Of a stretch of 16,071 bases of DNA, positions 14,549 to 16,071 are shown piece after piece. The first letter of the stretch is position 1. Each line of letters opens with the position of its first letter. A model generated the notes under the pieces. The model made no database searches and had not been told where the DNA came from. It was given only the letters and a program-made list of their open reading frames with translations. Source of the stretch: Butyricicoccus_A sp964513445. Lineage in GTDB: Bacteria; Bacillota; Clostridia; Oscillospirales; Butyricicoccaceae. The position numbers and the translations under genes were made by a program. The stretch spans positions 1 to 16,071 of the forward strand of contig CAZEMM010000044.1 of assembly GCA_964513445.1 (NCBI GenBank), written 5' to 3'.

Positions 14549-15907
14549 ATGGAAAAAAACAAGATATATCGCGCTGAAATCATTGGTTATTCCGGCGATG
14601 GTTCTTCCATTGCACGTATCCATGATATGGTTGTATTTATCCCAGGGGGTGCAGTGGGTGACCAATGTGATATTCGCATTGTTAAAATTGCCAAGAAATA
14701 TGCGTACGGACGCATTGAACGCATTATTATTTCTTCTAAGCATCGTATAGAACCCGAATGTCCATATGCTGTAAAATGCGGCGGTTGCTGCTATTGGCAT
14801 CTGACCTATGAGGAAGAGCTTCGCGCAAAAGCGGCAAAGGTACACGACGCACTGCAACGGATCGGCGGTATCACGATGCAGCCGGAGCATATATGCGGCT
14901 CTGACCGTATCTATCATTATCGAAACAAAGCACAATATCCTGTCGGACGCAACGAACAGGGAATCATCACAGGATTTTATCGCGCACGCAGCCATGATAT
15001 CATCCCCATGGAACACTGCTTGATTCAAACAGAATTGGCTGACACATTGGCATGCTGTGTACGCGAATGGATGGAGTGCTATCACATTGCGCCATACAAC
15101 GAGAAAACACACAATGGATTGATTCGACATATTTACGTCCGTACCGGCTTTGCAACCGGCCAGGTTTTGCTGTGTTTGGTCACGAAAAACAGCAAGCTTC
15201 CTGCAACAGAGGAATTGATTTCCGCAGCGCGCAAGGCAGTGCCCGGATTATGTGGTGTTGTATTAAATATCAATAAAAAAACCGGCAACGCAATTTTAGG
15301 CGATACATACATCACGCTTTGGGGAAATGAGACTGTAGAAGACGTATTGTGCGGCAATCGTTTCCGCCTATCTCCCGCTGCATTTTATCAAGTCAACCGC
15401 GCGCAGGCGGAACGGCTGTATGAAACCGCTTTAGCGTATGCCGCGCTTGACAAGGATAAAACCGTGCTTGATCTGTACTGTGGCGCCGGCACGATTACAC
15501 TTGCCCTTGCCCGTGATGCAAGGGCGGTAATTGGCGCAGAGATCGTTCCGCAAGCCGTCAAAAACGCGCGTGAAAATGCCAAGCTCAATGATATCCATAA
15601 CGTAAAATTCATTTGTGCAGATTCCGGGCAGGCAGCCGCAATGCTGGCGGATGAGGGCAAGCGTCCAAATGTGATTGTCGTCGATCCTCCGCGCAAGGGA
15701 TTAGACGAAGCGACGATTGATGCCATTGAAAGAATGCACCCGGAGCGTGTGGTGTATGTATCATGCGATCCAGCGACGCTCGCACGCGATGTCAAGCGCT
15801 TGGGCGTAAAAGGATATACTATGCAGAAATACCAGGTGTTTGATTTGTTCCCGAGGACTGCGCATGTGGAGACGGTATGTTTGATGTCAAGAGTCGAAGG
15901 GAAATAG
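14549..15907 (+). CDS. rlmD: 23S rRNA (uracil-C5)-methyltransferase, RlmD/RumA family
   Basis: 452 residues. The family methylates C5 of a 23S rRNA uridine (U1939 in E. coli; Gram-positive relatives can also modify U747) using S-adenosylmethionine. An N-terminal TRAM domain (1-60) is followed by a [4Fe-4S] cluster site at C71, C77, C80 and C157. The methyltransferase domain shows FYQVN (279-283), DLYCGAGTI (308-316), DPPRKG (379-384), nucleophile C406 in VSCDPATLARD and catalytic base E441 in AHVETV. ATG 14549 has GGAGG at 5 nt and is preferred to the in-frame TTG at 14522. The C-terminus after HVETVCLMS is short and ends RVEGK, whereas the preceding motif is strongly conserved, as expected where an element has replaced the last few codons. 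It is divergent from the lipoprotein operon. Confidence 0.95.
   Translation: MEKNKIYRAEIIGYSGDGSSIARIHDMVVFIPGGAVGDQCDIRIVKIAKKYAYGRIERIIISSKHRIEPECPYAVKCGGCCYWHLTYEEELRAKAAKVHDALQRIGGITMQPEHICGSDRIYHYRNKAQYPVGRNEQGIITGFYRARSHDIIPMEHCLIQTELADTLACCVREWMECYHIAPYNEKTHNGLIRHIYVRTGFATGQVLLCLVTKNSKLPATEELISAARKAVPGLCGVVLNINKKTGNAILGDTYITLWGNETVEDVLCGNRFRLSPAAFYQVNRAQAERLYETALAYAALDKDKTVLDLYCGAGTITLALARDARAVIGAEIVPQAVKNARENAKLNDIHNVKFICADSGQAAAMLADEGKRPNVIVVDPPRKGLDEATIDAIERMHPERVVYVSCDPATLARDVKRLGVKGYTMQKYQVFDLFPRTAHVETVCLMSRVEGK
15866..15888 (+). other. Candidate integration (att-like) site in the 3' end of rlmD
   Basis: These 23 bases encode the conserved VETVCLM stretch and begin GTGGAG and end GATGTC. 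The rlmD/rum 3' end is a known integration site of Gram-positive integrative elements. 16 of the 23 positions recur at 16023-16045, beyond the gene. No integrase gene is in the window, so the call is an inference from position and repeat. Confidence 0.4.
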
Positions 15908-16022
15908 GCGTAAAAGCCCTTGATTTCAGGCACTTTTCGACTTCCGGCAGCTTCGAGTAGATGGAGCGGACGAACGCTTCGCGATAACTTATCCACGGCA
16001 GCACGGCTCAAAAAAAGTGAGA
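15908..16022. other. Non-coding stretch after rlmD
   Basis: No gene or clear terminator is seen. GAAAT and GGC just around the rlmD stop pair weakly with GCC and ATTTC by 15928, which is not a convincing terminator. The stretch contains AAAGCCCTTGA, also present in the tRNA-Ser terminator, a near-consensus DnaA-box-like TTATCCACG (15989-15997) and an A7 run just before the repeats. Confidence 0.5.
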
Positions 16023-16071
16023 GTGGAGTTGCCGAGTTAGATGTCAATAAGTGGAGTTAGTGAGTTAGATG
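16023..16071 (+). repeat. Two copies of a 28-bp-period direct repeat, cut by the window edge
   Basis: Copy A (16023-16043) and copy B (16051-16071) each read GTGGAGTTnnnGAGTTAGATG and agree at 18 of 21 bases; they differ only in the central three. Copy A continues with TCAATAA before copy B begins, giving a 28-bp period. Each copy holds two GAGTT elements 8 bp apart (16026, 16034, 16054, 16062). The array may continue to the right of the window. Confidence 0.8.

Noticed and set aside
15989..15997. DnaA box (TTATCCACG)
   Set aside because: One near-match with a mismatch at the last position is expected by chance; it is noted only as context for the repeats.
15388..16047. Long minus-strand open frame opposite the rlmD 3' half and the downstream region
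   Set aside because: It mirrors rlmD and has no ribosome site or recognisable family; rlmD has full motif support on the plus strand.
16023..16071. CRISPR array from the two direct repeats
   Set aside because: The units are spaced by only 7 bp with no spacer-length unique sequence, and no cas gene is in the window.

Overview
The window looks like a chromosomal segment of a Firmicute of class Clostridia. An Oscillospirales-type gut anaerobe is my guess from moderate GC, AGGAGG-type ribosome binding sites, TTGACA/TATAAT promoters and an OmpR/HisKA pair next to yqhQ-prmC. The lineage is an inference; no rRNA gene is present to settle it.

Layout. Bases 1-2038 (minus) hold the N-terminal 679 codons of a secreted, cysteine-rich GLUG-repeat surface protein whose 3' end lies outside the window. 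Bases 2039-2361 are a non-coding divergent region. A tRNA-Ser(GGA) gene with its own promoter and terminator follows at 2362-2452. A single-gene unit for a DUF2971-type protein lies at 2591-3556 (plus), ending in a terminator that faces the terminator of the cys operon.

From 14266 down to 3706 ten minus-strand genes are packed tightly: a DxDxDG-repeat lipoprotein, an OmpR-family response regulator, a sensor histidine kinase, yqhQ (DUF1385), prmC, recA, recX, rimO, pgsA and cysS. Gaps are 3-33 bp or overlaps, except for 83 bp between rimO and pgsA. A perfect-consensus promoter sits there, with its -35 box overlapping the rimO stop codon. The block is therefore at least two transcription units: signalling, release-factor modification and recombination genes first, then pgsA-cysS. 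The lipoprotein, regulator and kinase form a likely sensory module; the rest is housekeeping (RF methylation, recombination and its control, S12 methylthiolation, phosphatidylglycerol synthesis, Cys-tRNA charging).

rlmD (23S rRNA uracil methyltransferase, plus) is transcribed divergently from this block from its own promoter. Its 3' end is a known type of integration hotspot for integrative elements. Downstream of it the window ends in a non-coding stretch with a 28-bp-period direct repeat that partly resembles the 3' end of rlmD. This right-hand edge is the least ordinary part of the window and may be the start of an integrated mobile element.
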